A stretch of DNA of 64,000 nucleotides from Pseudescherichia sp031979925 (GCF_031979925.1 NZ_DALZFB010000001.1:248001-312000), one strand, 5' to 3'; shown: positions 33,128-42,293, numbered from the stretch's first letter. The notes: generated by a model from the sequence alone, not told the origin. Numbers and translations: made by a program.

Positions 33128-34762
33128 ATGTCCATCATCACAAAAAAAAGCTTGGTAGCGGCAGGGATTTTGACTGCGCTAATCGCGGGTAACGTTGCTA
33201 TGGCAGCAGATGTACCCGCAGGTGTTCAACTGGCAGAGAAGCAAACCCTGATCCGAAATAACGGTGCCGAGCCGCAGTCACTCGACCCGAATAAGATCGA
33301 AGGGGTACCAGAAGCCAACGTTAGCCGCGATCTCTTTGAAGGCCTGCTGATTACCTCTCCGGTCGACGGCCACCCCATTCCTGGCGTTGCCGAATCCTGG
33401 GATAATAAAGATTTTAAAGTCTGGACTTTCCATCTGCGCAAAGATGCCAAATGGTCCAACGGCGAACCTGTGACCGCTCAGGATTTCGTCTATAGCTGGC
33501 AGCGCCTGGTCGATCCGAATACCGCCTCGCCATACGCAAGCTATCCGCAGTACGGCCATATCGTAAACGTTGATGCAATCATCGACGGCAAAATGAAGCC
33601 AAGCGAGCTGGGCGTTAAGGCGATTGATGACCACACGCTGGAAGTGACCCTCAGCGAGCCGGTTCCTTACTTCTATAAGCTTCTGGTTAACCCGGCGATG
33701 TCCCCGGTAAATAAAACCGCCATCGAAAAATTTGGCGAAAAGTGGACCCAGCCAGCGAACATCGTTACCAACGGCGCATTTAAACTGCAGGATTGGGTCG
33801 TTAACGAACGTATTGTGATGGTGCGTAACACCAACTATTGGGATAACGGTAAAACCGTTCTCGATCAAATTACCTATCTGCCAATCTCCTCCGAAGTGAC
33901 GGACGTTAACCGCTACCGCAGCGGCGAGATTGACATGACCTATAACAACCTGCCGATCGAGCTGTTCCAGAAGCTGAAAAAAGAGATCCCGCAGGAGGTG
34001 CACGTTGACCCGTATCTGTGCACCTACTACTACGAAATTAATAACCAGAAAGCACCGTTTACCGATGCCCGCATCCGTACCGCACTGAAGCTGGGCCTGG
34101 ATCGCGATATCATCGCTAATAAAGTAAAAGCGCAGGGCGATCTGCCAGCCTATGGCTACACCCCGCCGTACGCCGACGGTGCGAAGCTGACCAAGCCGGA
34201 GTGGTTCGGCTGGACGCAGGAAAAACGCAACGAAGAGGCGAAAAAACTGCTGGCTGAAGCAGGCTACACCAAAGACAAGCCGCTAACCTTCAATCTGCTG
34301 TACAACACCTCCGATCTGCACAAGAAGCTGGCGATTGCCGCCGCGTCAATCTGGCAGAAAAACCTCGGCGTGAACGTCAAGCTGGTGAACCAGGAGTGGA
34401 AAACCTTCCTCGATACCCGTCACCAGGGCAACTTCGACGTGGCACGCGCCGGCTGGTGTGCAGACTATAACGAGCCGACCTCGTTCCTGAACACCATGCT
34501 CTCCGGCAGCTCAATGAACACCGCGCACTACAAGAGCGAGGCGTTTGACCGCATCATGGCCGATGCCGTGAAAGCCAGCGACGATGCAAAACGCAGCGAG
34601 CTGTACGATCAGGCTGAACAGCAGCTGGGCAAAGACTCGGCGATTGTGCCGGTTTACTACTACGTAAACGCACGTCTGGTGAAACCATGGGTTGGCGGCT
34701 ATACCGGTAAAGACCCAATGGATAACGTCTACGGTAAAGATCTCTACGTTATCAAACATTAA
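33128..34762 (+). CDS. oppA: Periplasmic oligopeptide-binding protein OppA
   Basis: OppA captures peptides of two to five residues in the periplasm and hands them to the OppBCDF transporter; it also has a chaperone-like role. The 544-residue product begins with a Sec signal peptide (MSIITKKSLVAAGILTALIA, cleavage after AMA before ADVPAG). It is a class C solute-binding protein with the SBP_bac_5 segments SLDPNKIEGVPEANVSRDLF and AGWCADYNEPTSFL. The ATG at 33128 follows GGAG and gives the E. coli-type start; the frame upstream is open but unrelated. A hairpin separates oppA from oppB, which usually keeps OppA in excess. Confidence 0.98.
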   Translation: MSIITKKSLVAAGILTALIAGNVAMAADVPAGVQLAEKQTLIRNNGAEPQSLDPNKIEGVPEANVSRDLFEGLLITSPVDGHPIPGVAESWDNKDFKVWTFHLRKDAKWSNGEPVTAQDFVYSWQRLVDPNTASPYASYPQYGHIVNVDAIIDGKMKPSELGVKAIDDHTLEVTLSEPVPYFYKLLVNPAMSPVNKTAIEKFGEKWTQPANIVTNGAFKLQDWVVNERIVMVRNTNYWDNGKTVLDQITYLPISSEVTDVNRYRSGEIDMTYNNLPIELFQKLKKEIPQEVHVDPYLCTYYYEINNQKAPFTDARIRTALKLGLDRDIIANKVKAQGDLPAYGYTPPYADGAKLTKPEWFGWTQEKRNEEAKKLLAEAGYTKDKPLTFNLLYNTSDLHKKLAIAAASIWQKNLGVNVKLVNQEWKTFLDTRHQGNFDVARAGWCADYNEPTSFLNTMLSGSSMNTAHYKSEAFDRIMADAVKASDDAKRSELYDQAEQQLGKDSAIVPVYYYVNARLVKPWVGGYTGKDPMDNVYGKDLYVIKH

Positions 34763-34772
34763 TGGCAATATG

Positions 34773-34818
34773 TGGGGCAGGGCGTAACCGTGCTAAGACG
34801 CGGCGTCGCACTGCCCCA
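34773..34818 (+). other. Stem-loop between oppA and oppB
   Basis: TGGGGCAG (34773-34780) and CTGCCCCA (34811-34818) pair perfectly around a 30-base loop that can itself fold (GACGC/GCGTC). It starts ten bases after the oppA stop and has no pure T run. It probably protects oppA mRNA or partly terminates it, lowering oppBCDF expression. Confidence 0.65.
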
Positions 34819-34897
34819 TCGTGTCTTATTTTATCGCACTGCATACACCGGCGTTATTACGCTATGTGTATAAGGCACAGGCCAGAAGGTACGGGCA

Positions 34898-35818
34898 ATG
34901 TTGAAATTTATTTTACGTCGCTGTCTGGAAGCAATTCCGACGCTCCTGATTCTTATTACGATCTCCTTCTTTATGATGCGTCTTGCGCCGGGTAGCCCTT
35001 TTACCAGCGAGCGCGCGCTGCCGCCGGAAGTCATGGCGAATATCGAAGCGAAATATCACTTAAACGATCCGATTATGACCCAGTATTTCAGCTACCTGAA
35101 ACAGCTGGCGCACGGTGACTTCGGGCCGTCATTTAAATATAAAGACTATTCAGTCAACGATCTGGTGGCATCAAGCTTCCCGGTCTCGGCAAAATTAGGC
35201 GCGGCCGCCTTCTTCCTCGCCGTGGTGCTGGGCGTAGCGGCGGGCGTTATTGCGGCGCTTAACCAGAATACCAAGTGGGACTATACGGTCATGGGCTTTG
35301 CGATGACCGGGGTAGTTATTCCCAGCTTCGTGGTCGCCCCGCTGCTGGTGCTTATTTTCGCCATCACGCTGAAGTGGCTGCCGGGCGGCGGCTGGAACGG
35401 CGGGGCACCGAAATATATGATCCTGCCGATGGTGGCGCTCTCTCTCGCTTACATCGCCAGCATTGCGCGTATCACCCGTGGGTCAATGATCGAAGTGCTG
35501 CACTCTAACTTCATACGTACCGCCCGCGCTAAAGGTTTGCCCATGCGCCGTATCATCATGCGCCACGCCCTGAAGCCCGCGCTGCTGCCGGTTCTCTCCT
35601 ATATGGGTCCCGCGTTTGTCGGCATCATCACCGGCTCGATGGTTATCGAAACCATCTATGGTCTGCCGGGTATCGGCCAGCTGTTTGTTAACGGCGCGCT
35701 GAACCGCGACTACTCGCTGGTGCTGAGCCTGACCATTCTGGTCGGTACGCTGACTATTTTATTCAACGCGATCGTGGACGTGCTCTATGCCGTTATCGAT
35801 CCGAAAATCCGTTACTAA
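34898..35818 (+). CDS. oppB: Oligopeptide ABC transporter permease OppB
   Basis: OppB is one of the two inner-membrane permeases of the oligopeptide importer. The 306 residues have about six membrane helices and the EAA-type loop that docks the ATPases, seen as TARAKGLPMRRIIMRHALKP near residue 208. The N-terminus MLKFILRRCLEAIPTLLILI is typical of the OppB/DppB branch. It is preceded by 135 bp holding a hairpin after oppA and is followed by oppC after 14 bp. Confidence 0.98.
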   Translation: MLKFILRRCLEAIPTLLILITISFFMMRLAPGSPFTSERALPPEVMANIEAKYHLNDPIMTQYFSYLKQLAHGDFGPSFKYKDYSVNDLVASSFPVSAKLGAAAFFLAVVLGVAAGVIAALNQNTKWDYTVMGFAMTGVVIPSFVVAPLLVLIFAITLKWLPGGGWNGGAPKYMILPMVALSLAYIASIARITRGSMIEVLHSNFIRTARAKGLPMRRIIMRHALKPALLPVLSYMGPAFVGIITGSMVIETIYGLPGIGQLFVNGALNRDYSLVLSLTILVGTLTILFNAIVDVLYAVIDPKIRY

Positions 35819-35832
35819 CGCTGGGGTACGCC

Positions 35833-36741
35833 ATGATGTTAAGCAAGAAAAACAGCGAGGCGCTGGAAAACTTCAGTGAGAAACTGGAAGTCGAGGGGCG
35901 TAGCCTGTGGCAGGACGCGCGCCGTCGCTTTATGCATAACCGCGCTGCGGTAACCAGCCTTGCGGTGCTGGTGCTGATCGCCCTGTTCGTCGCCTTTGCC
36001 CCGCTGCTGTCGCAGTTTACCTATTTCGATACCGACTGGGGCATGATGTCCAACGCGCCGGATATGGAATCTGGCCACTACTTCGGCACTGACTCCTCGG
36101 GCCGCGACCTGCTGGTGCGCGTCGCGATCGGCGGCCGCATCTCCCTGATGGTAGGCATCGCCGCCGCGCTGGTGGCGGTTATTGTCGGCACGCTCTACGG
36201 GTCGCTCTCCGGCTATCTCGGCGGCAAAGTCGACTCGGTGATGATGCGTCTGCTGGAGATCCTCAACTCCTTCCCGTTCATGTTCTTTGTGATCCTGCTG
36301 GTGACCTTCTTCGGTCAAAATATCCTGCTGATCTTTGTCGCCATCGGCATGGTCTCCTGGCTCGACATGGCGCGTATCGTCCGCGGCCAGACGCTGAGCC
36401 TGAAGCGCAAAGAGTTTATTGAGGCGGCGCAGGTTGGTGGCGTATCGACGGCCAGCATTGTGGTGCGCCACATCGTACCGAACGTGCTGGGCGTCGTGGT
36501 GGTCTATGCCTCGCTGCTGGTACCGAGCATGATCCTGTTCGAATCCTTCCTGAGCTTCCTTGGTCTCGGTACCCAGGAGCCGCTCAGCAGCTGGGGCGCG
36601 CTGCTCAGCGATGGCGCAAACTCAATGGAAGTATCGCCGTGGCTGCTGCTCTTCCCGGCGGTATTCTTAGTGGTTACCCTGTTCTGTTTTAACTTTATCG
36701 GCGATGGCCTGCGTGATGCCCTCGACCCGAAAGATCGTTAA
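35833..36741 (+). CDS. oppC: Oligopeptide ABC transporter permease OppC
   Basis: OppC pairs with OppB to form the membrane channel. The 302-residue product has a cytoplasmic N-terminal region (to about residue 40), six membrane helices and the EAA loop EAAQVGGVSTASIVVRHIVP near residue 197. HYFGTDSSGRDLLVRVAIGG near residue 78 is a DppC/OppC signature. It follows oppB after 14 bp and precedes oppD after 12 bp. Confidence 0.98.
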   Translation: MMLSKKNSEALENFSEKLEVEGRSLWQDARRRFMHNRAAVTSLAVLVLIALFVAFAPLLSQFTYFDTDWGMMSNAPDMESGHYFGTDSSGRDLLVRVAIGGRISLMVGIAAALVAVIVGTLYGSLSGYLGGKVDSVMMRLLEILNSFPFMFFVILLVTFFGQNILLIFVAIGMVSWLDMARIVRGQTLSLKRKEFIEAAQVGGVSTASIVVRHIVPNVLGVVVVYASLLVPSMILFESFLSFLGLGTQEPLSSWGALLSDGANSMEVSPWLLLFPAVFLVVTLFCFNFIGDGLRDALDPKDR

Positions 36742-36753
36742 GGAGTGCTGTTA

Positions 36754-37767
36754 ATGAGCATCATTGAAACCTCAGCGTCGACGGTGGCGCAGCAGCAATC
36801 TAACGTTCTGCTGGATGTCAACGACCTGCGGGTCACCTTTAAAACGCCGGACGGAGACGTAACGGCGGTTAATGACCTGAACTTTAGCCTGAGCGCAGGG
36901 GAGACCCTTGGGATCGTTGGCGAATCCGGCTCTGGTAAATCGCAAACTGCCTTTGCGCTGATGGGCCTGCTGGCCGCCAACGGCGTTATCGGCGGCTCGG
37001 CAAAGTTCAACGGCAGAGAGATCCTCAACCTGCCGGAGCGCGAGCTGAACAGGCTGCGTGCCGAACAGATCTCGATGATATTCCAGGATCCGATGACCTC
37101 GCTGAACCCGTACATGCGCGTCGGCGAGCAGCTGATGGAAGTGCTGATGCTGCACAAAGGCATGGGTAAAGCCGAAGCCTTTGAAGAGTCGGTTAAAATG
37201 CTTGATGCGGTAAAAATGCCGGAAGCGCGTAAGCGCATGCGCATGTATCCCCACGAGTTCTCCGGCGGGATGCGCCAGCGCGTAATGATCGCCATGGCGC
37301 TGCTGTGCCGTCCTAAGCTGCTGATCGCCGATGAGCCGACCACGGCGCTGGACGTGACCGTGCAGGCGCAGATTATGACCCTGCTCAACGAGCTAAAGCG
37401 CGAGTTTAATACCGCCATCATTATGATCACCCACGACCTCGGGGTGGTAGCGGGCATCTGCGATAAGGTGCTGGTGATGTATGCCGGCCGTACCATGGAG
37501 TACGGTGCCGCGCGTAACGTCTTCTATCAGCCTGCGCACCCGTACTCTATCGGCCTGCTGAACGCCGTACCGCGCCTCGACGCGGAAGGGGAGTCTCTGC
37601 TGACGATCCCAGGGAACCCGCCAAACCTGCTGCGCCTGCCGAAAGGCTGCCCGTTCCAGCCGCGCTGCCCGCACGCGATGGAAATTTGTAACACGGCTCC
37701 GCCGCTGGAGGAGTTTGCCCCAGGCCGCCTGCGCGCCTGCTTTAAGCCGGTGGAGGAGCTGGTATGA
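36754..37767 (+). CDS. oppD: Oligopeptide ABC transporter ATPase OppD
   Basis: OppD is one of two cytoplasmic ATPases that drive peptide import. The 337 residues contain Walker A GESGSGKS (about residue 53), the ABC signature FSGGMRQRV, Walker B LLIADEPTTALD and the H-loop ITHDLGVV. The C-terminal oligopeptide/dipeptide extension has the cysteines CPFQPRCPHAMEIC, which in related ATPases hold an iron-sulfur cluster. I start it at ATG 36754 after AGGAG; an in-frame GTG at 36745 lacks a ribosome site. It overlaps oppF by four bases. Confidence 0.97.
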   Translation: MSIIETSASTVAQQQSNVLLDVNDLRVTFKTPDGDVTAVNDLNFSLSAGETLGIVGESGSGKSQTAFALMGLLAANGVIGGSAKFNGREILNLPERELNRLRAEQISMIFQDPMTSLNPYMRVGEQLMEVLMLHKGMGKAEAFEESVKMLDAVKMPEARKRMRMYPHEFSGGMRQRVMIAMALLCRPKLLIADEPTTALDVTVQAQIMTLLNELKREFNTAIIMITHDLGVVAGICDKVLVMYAGRTMEYGAARNVFYQPAHPYSIGLLNAVPRLDAEGESLLTIPGNPPNLLRLPKGCPFQPRCPHAMEICNTAPPLEEFAPGRLRACFKPVEELV

Positions 37768-38768
37768 CTACCCAGACCGAAGAGAGAAAAGTTCTGCTCG
37801 AAATTGCTGACCTGAAAGTGCATTTCGATATCAAAGACGGCAAGCAGTGGTTCTGGCAGCCCGCCAAAACCCTGAAGGCGGTAGACGGCGTCACGCTGCG
37901 CCTTTACGAAGGGGAGACCCTCGGCGTAGTAGGTGAGTCCGGCTGCGGTAAATCGACCTTTGCCCGGGCCATTATCGGCCTGGTGAAGGCCACCGACGGT
38001 AAAGTCGCCTGGCTGGGCAAAGATCTGCTGGGAATGAAGCCCGACGAATGGCGCGATGTGCGCAACGATATCCAGATGATTTTTCAGGATCCGCTGGCGT
38101 CGCTGAACCCGCGAATGAATATCGGCGATATCATTGCCGAGCCGCTGCGCACCTACCATCCGAACATGCCGCGCCAGGAGGTTCGCGATCGCGTTAAGGC
38201 GATGATGATGAAGGTTGGCCTGCTGCCTAACCTGATCAACCGCTACCCGCACGAGTTCTCCGGCGGCCAGTGCCAGCGTATCGGCATTGCCCGGGCGCTG
38301 ATCCTTGAGCCGAAGCTGATCATCTGCGACGAGCCGGTCTCCGCGCTGGATGTATCAATTCAGGCGCAGGTGGTTAACCTGCTGCAAAAATTGCAGCGGG
38401 AGATGGGCCTGTCGCTGATCTTTATCGCCCATGACCTGGCGGTGGTGAAACACATCTCCGACCGCGTGCTGGTGATGTATCTGGGCCACGCGGTGGAGCT
38501 GGGAACCTATGACGAGGTTTACAACAATCCGCTGCACCCCTACACCAAAGCGCTGATGTCGGCCGTGCCGGTTCCCGATCCCGATCTGGAGAAGAACAAG
38601 CAGATCCAGCTGCTGGAGGGAGAGTTGCCGTCGCCGATTAACCCGCCGTCAGGCTGCGTGTTCCGCACCCGCTGCCCGATTGCCGGGCCAGAGTGCGCGC
38701 AGACGCGTCCGGTGCTGGAGGGCAGCTTCCGCCACGCCGTTTCCTGTCTTAAGGTTGACCCGTTATAA
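37764..38768 (+). CDS. oppF: Oligopeptide ABC transporter ATPase OppF
   Basis: OppF is the second ATPase and forms a heterodimer with OppD. The 334-residue product has Walker A GESGCGKST (about residue 56), signature FSGGQCQRIGIAR, Walker B LIICDEPVSALD, H-loop IAHDLAVVKHI and the C-terminal cysteine segment (CVFRTRCPIAGPEC). It is the last gene of oppABCDF and ends at a strong terminator. Confidence 0.98.
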   Translation: MTTQTEERKVLLEIADLKVHFDIKDGKQWFWQPAKTLKAVDGVTLRLYEGETLGVVGESGCGKSTFARAIIGLVKATDGKVAWLGKDLLGMKPDEWRDVRNDIQMIFQDPLASLNPRMNIGDIIAEPLRTYHPNMPRQEVRDRVKAMMMKVGLLPNLINRYPHEFSGGQCQRIGIARALILEPKLIICDEPVSALDVSIQAQVVNLLQKLQREMGLSLIFIAHDLAVVKHISDRVLVMYLGHAVELGTYDEVYNNPLHPYTKALMSAVPVPDPDLEKNKQIQLLEGELPSPINPPSGCVFRTRCPIAGPECAQTRPVLEGSFRHAVSCLKVDPL

Positions 38769-38770
38769 AT

Positions 38771-38803
38771 AAAAAGGGCTGGCACTATGCCAGCCCTTTT
38801 TTT
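38771..38803. terminator. Terminator between oppF and yciU
   Basis: GGGCTGGCA and TGCCAGCCC form a perfect nine-base stem with a three-base loop, flanked by five A and seven T. It can serve both convergent genes and touches the yciU stop codon. Confidence 0.95.
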
Positions 38804-39131
38804 ACTCACGCCACAGGATGTGGCAAATCTTGTGATCTTTTTCGCGGCAAAGCAGCACGCGGGCAAAGATATCGTTGATTTCACCGCCGTCGGTATCTGC
38901 CAGGCCGATAACCACTTCTGAAAAGAAGTCAGGGTTCAGATCGTAATCGACATGTTCCTGCCAGTCCTCGGCCGGGTCGAACAGCTCCGCGCCGCCGCGC
39001 TCTTCAAACTGCAAATTAAAAAGAATCACGTCTGCCGGATCGAGATTATCCATCGCCAGCTCAAGAAAAATATCGTAGGCCTGCTCAAGCGTTTCATCTT
39101 CAGTCAGGCGATTGTTCAGATCCATTTCCAT
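38802..39131 (-). CDS. yciU: UPF0263 family acidic protein YciU (putative DNA mimic)
   Basis: The 109-residue product is very acidic and matches YciU over its full length (TEDETLEQAYDIFLELA, GGAELFDPAEDWQEHVDYDL, CREKDHKICHILWRE). The structurally known homologue HI1450 of Haemophilus was proposed to mimic double-stranded DNA; that role is not proven for YciU. It is convergent with oppF and lies 35 bp downstream of clsA on the same strand, so it may be co-transcribed with it. Confidence 0.93.
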   Translation of the reverse strand: MEMDLNNRLTEDETLEQAYDIFLELAMDNLDPADVILFNLQFEERGGAELFDPAEDWQEHVDYDLNPDFFSEVVIGLADTDGGEINDIFARVLLCREKDHKICHILWRE

Positions 39132-39166
39132 AGTAACACCCTGGTTTAACCGCTGATGGGCACGTT

Positions 39167-40627
39167 TTACAGCAACGGACTAAAGAAGTAAAACAGTCGC
39201 TCGACGATCCGCTGCCATAGCGGACGTTTCAACCAGCGCTTCACGTCCAGCAGCCGGGAGCGGGAGATATAGTCATCCTGCACCGCTGCCAGATCGCCGC
39301 CGAAACCGGCGTCATCGATGACCAACGTAATCTCAAAGTTGAGCCACAGGCTGCGCATGTCGAGGTTCACTGTACCCACGAGGCTCAGCTCGCCGTCCAC
39401 CAGCACGCTTTTGGTATGCAGCAGGCCGCCCTCGAACTGATAAATTTTCACCCCGGCCGCCAGCAGCTCGCTGAAGAAGGCCCGACTGGCCCAGCCTACC
39501 AGCAGTGAGTCGTTCTTGCGCGGCAGAATAATGCTCACGTCCACGCCGCGCTGGGCGGCAGTACAGATGGCGTGCAGCAGATCGTCACTCGGCACAAAGT
39601 AGGGCGTCGTCATGATCAGATATTCCCGCGAGGCGTAGACAGCGGTCAGCAGCGCCTGGTGGATCAGATCTTCCGGAAAGCCGGGACCGGAGGCGATCGT
39701 GTGGATCGTGTGGCCGCTGGCCTGCTCAAACGGCATGATATTGCCGTCCGGCGGCGGGGGGAGAATGCGTTTACCGGTCTCGATCTCCCAGTCGCAGGAG
39801 TAGACTACGCCCATCGAGGTGGCGATCGGCCCCTCCATGCGCGCCATCAGGTCCACCCACTGGCCGACTCCCGCATCCTGTTTGAAAAAGCGTGGATCCA
39901 CCAGGTTCATGCTACCGGTGTAGGCGATATAGTTGTCAATCATCACCATTTTACGGTGCTGGCGCAGGTCCATCCGGCGCAGGAAGACACGCATCAGGTT
40001 GACCTTCAGCGCCTCCACGACCTCTATGCCCGCGTTGCGCATCATCGCCACCCACGGGCTGCGGAAGTAGTTAACGCTGCCTGCCGAGTCGAGCATCAAA
40101 CGGCAGTGAACGCCGCGCCGGGCCGCCGCCATCAGCGACTCGGCCACCTGATCCGCCATTCCGCCGGGGTGCCAGATATAGAACACCATCTCGATATTGT
40201 GGCGGGCGAGCTGGATATCGCGGATCAGCGCCTGCATCACATCGTCCGAGGAGGTCAGGAGCTGAAGCTGGTTACCCTTCACGCCGGCAATACCCTGGCG
40301 GCGCTCGCAGAGTTGAAACAGCGAGGCGGCTACCGGGCTATTCTCTTCGGCAAAGATATGCTTGCAGGCTTTAAGATCGTGGAGCCACTTGGCGGTGGAG
40401 GGCCACATCGCGCGGGCGCGCTCGGCCCGCCGCTTGCCGAGATGAAGCTCGCCAAACGAGAGGTAGGCGATGATCCCCACCAGCGGCAGAATATAGATGA
40501 TTAACAGCCAGGCCATGGCCGAGGGAACGGCGCGGCGCTTCATCAGGATACGTAATGTTACCCCGGCAATCAGCAGCCAGTATCCCAAAATGACCAGCCA
40601 ACTCACGACGGTGTAGAAGGTTGTCAT
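39167..40627 (-). CDS. clsA: Cardiolipin synthase A
   Basis: ClsA joins two phosphatidylglycerol molecules to cardiolipin and glycerol at the inner membrane. The 486-residue product has two N-terminal membrane helices (about residues 3-25 and 35-58) and two phospholipase-D HKD motifs, HRKMVMIDNYIAYTGS (about residue 224) and HTKSVLVDGELSLVGT (about residue 404). ATG 40627 gives the E. coli-type start MTTFYTVVSWLVILGYW; the open frame further upstream is unrelated. It is divergent from yciY. Confidence 0.97.
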   Translation of the reverse strand: MTTFYTVVSWLVILGYWLLIAGVTLRILMKRRAVPSAMAWLLIIYILPLVGIIAYLSFGELHLGKRRAERARAMWPSTAKWLHDLKACKHIFAEENSPVAASLFQLCERRQGIAGVKGNQLQLLTSSDDVMQALIRDIQLARHNIEMVFYIWHPGGMADQVAESLMAAARRGVHCRLMLDSAGSVNYFRSPWVAMMRNAGIEVVEALKVNLMRVFLRRMDLRQHRKMVMIDNYIAYTGSMNLVDPRFFKQDAGVGQWVDLMARMEGPIATSMGVVYSCDWEIETGKRILPPPPDGNIMPFEQASGHTIHTIASGPGFPEDLIHQALLTAVYASREYLIMTTPYFVPSDDLLHAICTAAQRGVDVSIILPRKNDSLLVGWASRAFFSELLAAGVKIYQFEGGLLHTKSVLVDGELSLVGTVNLDMRSLWLNFEITLVIDDAGFGGDLAAVQDDYISRSRLLDVKRWLKRPLWQRIVERLFYFFSPLL

Positions 40628-40770
40628 AGTTAAAAAAATCCTTTTAAGTGCGCCATACACTGAGTGTACGCATAAGCATCCATCTGGCAAATAAAAACGG
40701 CGGAGAAAGCGCTGGTACGGCGTCGGCAAGGGTCTATAATGGGGCCTTCGTTATTAGCAGAGTTGCTGTC

Positions 40771-40944
40771 ATGAAGCGTAGTAGAACGGAAGTGGGGCGC
40801 TGGCGGATGCTTCGTCAGGCGAATCGCCGCAAAGCCCGCTGGCTGGAAGGCCAGTCGCGTCGTAATATGCGCATCCACTCAATCAGAAAGGGCTTGCTAA
40901 ACCGCCAGCGTAATTCGTTGCTGTTTGCCATTAGCGAGTACTGA
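40771..40944 (+). CDS. yciY: Small basic protein YciY
   Basis: This 57-residue protein is rich in arginine and lysine and is nearly identical to E. coli YciY (MKRSRTEVGRWRMLRQANRR, then WLEGQSRRNMRIHSIRKG). Its function is unknown; the charge suggests nucleic-acid or ribosome contact, which is speculation. The ATG at 40771 matches the known start. The frame remains open for 41 codons upstream, but without similarity. Confidence 0.9.
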   Translation: MKRSRTEVGRWRMLRQANRRKARWLEGQSRRNMRIHSIRKGLLNRQRNSLLFAISEY

Positions 40945-40950
40945 GATCGT

Positions 40951-40980
40951 CTGAGGGCACGTTCTGGTGCCCTCAGCTTT
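40951..40980. terminator. Terminator between yciY and yciI
   Basis: CTGAGGGCAC and GTGCCCTCAG form a perfect ten-base stem with a six-base loop, followed by a short CTTT on the plus strand. It lies between the convergent genes. Confidence 0.75.
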
Positions 40981-40985
40981 AAAAT

Positions 40986-41282
40986 TTAAAACACTTTCTT
41001 ATACGGTTTAACCGACACGTTTTGGTAAACACCCGCCGCCACGTAAGGATCGGCTTCTGCCCAGGCTTTCGCCTCGTCCAACGACTCAAACTCAGCAATG
41101 ACCGTTGAACCGCTAAAACCCGCCGCGCCCGGATCGTTACTGTCTACCGCAGGCATTGGACCCGCCGTCAGCAGGCGACCTTCGTCGCTGAGCAGCTGCA
41201 AACGCGCCAGGTGCGCTGGACGCACCGAGAGGCGTTTTTCAAGTGAGTTGGCAATATCTTCAGCGTAAATCACATAAAGCAC
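40986..41282 (-). CDS. yciI: YCII-domain protein YciI
   Basis: The 98-residue product matches YciI (LSVRPAHLARLQLL, LLTAGPMPAVDSNDPGAAGF, ADPYVAAGVYQNVSVKPYKK). The YCII fold is a ferredoxin-like dimer with a conserved histidine (PAHL, about residue 24) and aspartate that suggest an enzyme, but the substrate is unknown. The start is GTG at 41282 with AGGAA upstream, as in E. coli. It is divergent from tonB. Confidence 0.93.
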   Translation of the reverse strand: MLYVIYAEDIANSLEKRLSVRPAHLARLQLLSDEGRLLTAGPMPAVDSNDPGAAGFSGSTVIAEFESLDEAKAWAEADPYVAAGVYQNVSVKPYKKVF

Positions 41283-41437
41283 GAGTAGAGTTCCTTAAAT
41301 GATAAAATGACTCCGGGACGCTAACACACCTTGCAGGCTGCACGCTACCCTCATGATTTTATGCGCCCTGAAAAGCCAAAGCTGGATCAGAAAAATTGAC
41401 CGCAACGGCTAAAATGAGTGATAGATGCCATGGCTTA

Positions 41438-41466
41438 TTGAATATGATTGCTATTTGCATTTAAAA
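41438..41466 (+). promoter_or_regulatory. Fur box and promoter area of tonB
   Basis: TTGAATATGATTGCTATTTG, continuing CATTTAAAA, is the same stretch that carries the Fur-regulated promoter of E. coli tonB. The best 19-bp window (41440-41458) matches the Fur consensus in 11 positions by my count. Iron repression of tonB is inferred from this conservation. Confidence 0.75.
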
Positions 41467-41505
41467 TCAGGGTCTGGCTTTTCAACTGAAATGATTATGA
41501 CTGCA

Positions 41506-42243
41506 ATGACCCTTGATCTACCTCGCCGCTTTCCCTGGCCGACACTGCTGTCCGTTGGTATTCATGGTGCTGTTGTGGCGGGCCTGCTCTACACGTCAGT
41601 ACATCAGGTTATTGAACTGCCCGCTCCCGCGCAGCCCATTGCCGTCACTATGGTCACGCCTGCGGAGCTGGAGCCGCCTCAGGTTGTACAGCCGCCGCCC
41701 GAGCCGGTGGTAGAGCCTGAACCCGAGCCGGAGCCGGAGCCGATCCCCGAGCCGCCAAAAGAGGCGCCGGTGGTGATTGAGAAGCCAAAACCAAAGCCCA
41801 AGCCGAAGCCTAAACCGAAGCCAGAGAAAAAGGTGGAGAAGAAGGTTGAGCAGCCGAAGCGTGAGGTCCGCCCGGTCGAGACGCGTCCGACCGCACCGCT
41901 GACCAATACTGCGCCGTCGCGTCCGCTGACCAGTTCCGCACCCGCTACCAGCAAGCCGGTGACTTCCGCGCCGACAGGCCCACGCGCGCTGGCGCGTAAC
42001 CAGCCGCAGTATCCGGCTCGCGCCCAGGCGCTGCGTATTGAAGGCCGCGTGCGCGTGAAGTTTGATGTCACTGCCGATGGTCGCGTGGAGAACGTGCAGA
42101 TCCTCTCTGCCCAGCCGTCGAATATGTTTGAGCGCGAGGTGAAATCGGCGATGCGGAAATGGCGCTACGAAGCGGGCAAACCAGGTTCAGGTCTGGTTGT
42201 GAATATCGTCTTCCGTCTTAACGGCGGGGCGTCGGTGGACTAA
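41506..42243 (+). CDS. tonB: Energy transducer TonB
   Basis: TonB, with ExbB and ExbD, uses the proton-motive force to drive uptake through outer-membrane receptors for siderophores and vitamin B12. The 245-residue protein has an N-terminal anchor (about residues 12-33, with SVGIHGAVVAGLLYTSVHQV) and a proline-rich periplasmic spacer made of Glu-Pro (EPEPEPEPEPIPEPP) and then Lys-Pro (KPKPKPKPKPKPKP) repeats. The C-terminal domain (RNQPQYPARAQALRIEGRV to the end) contacts the TonB box. ATG 41506 gives the E. coli-type start. The spacer is a little longer than in E. coli. Iron control is suggested by the Fur box upstream. Confidence 0.98.
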   Translation: MTLDLPRRFPWPTLLSVGIHGAVVAGLLYTSVHQVIELPAPAQPIAVTMVTPAELEPPQVVQPPPEPVVEPEPEPEPEPIPEPPKEAPVVIEKPKPKPKPKPKPKPEKKVEKKVEQPKREVRPVETRPTAPLTNTAPSRPLTSSAPATSKPVTSAPTGPRALARNQPQYPARAQALRIEGRVRVKFDVTADGRVENVQILSAQPSNMFEREVKSAMRKWRYEAGKPGSGLVVNIVFRLNGGASVD

Positions 42244-42263
42244 GCTGCGGCAGAAAAGAGAAG

Positions 42264-42293
42264 AAAAAAGCCTCCATGCGGAGGCTTTTTTTA
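42264..42293. terminator. Bidirectional terminator between tonB and yciA
   Basis: AAGCCTCC and GGAGGCTT form the stem around ATGC, with A and T runs on either side. Confidence 0.92.

Noticed and set aside
41700..41870. CRISPR-like or satellite repeat
   Set aside because: The repetition is the in-frame Glu-Pro and Lys-Pro codon pattern of the TonB spacer.
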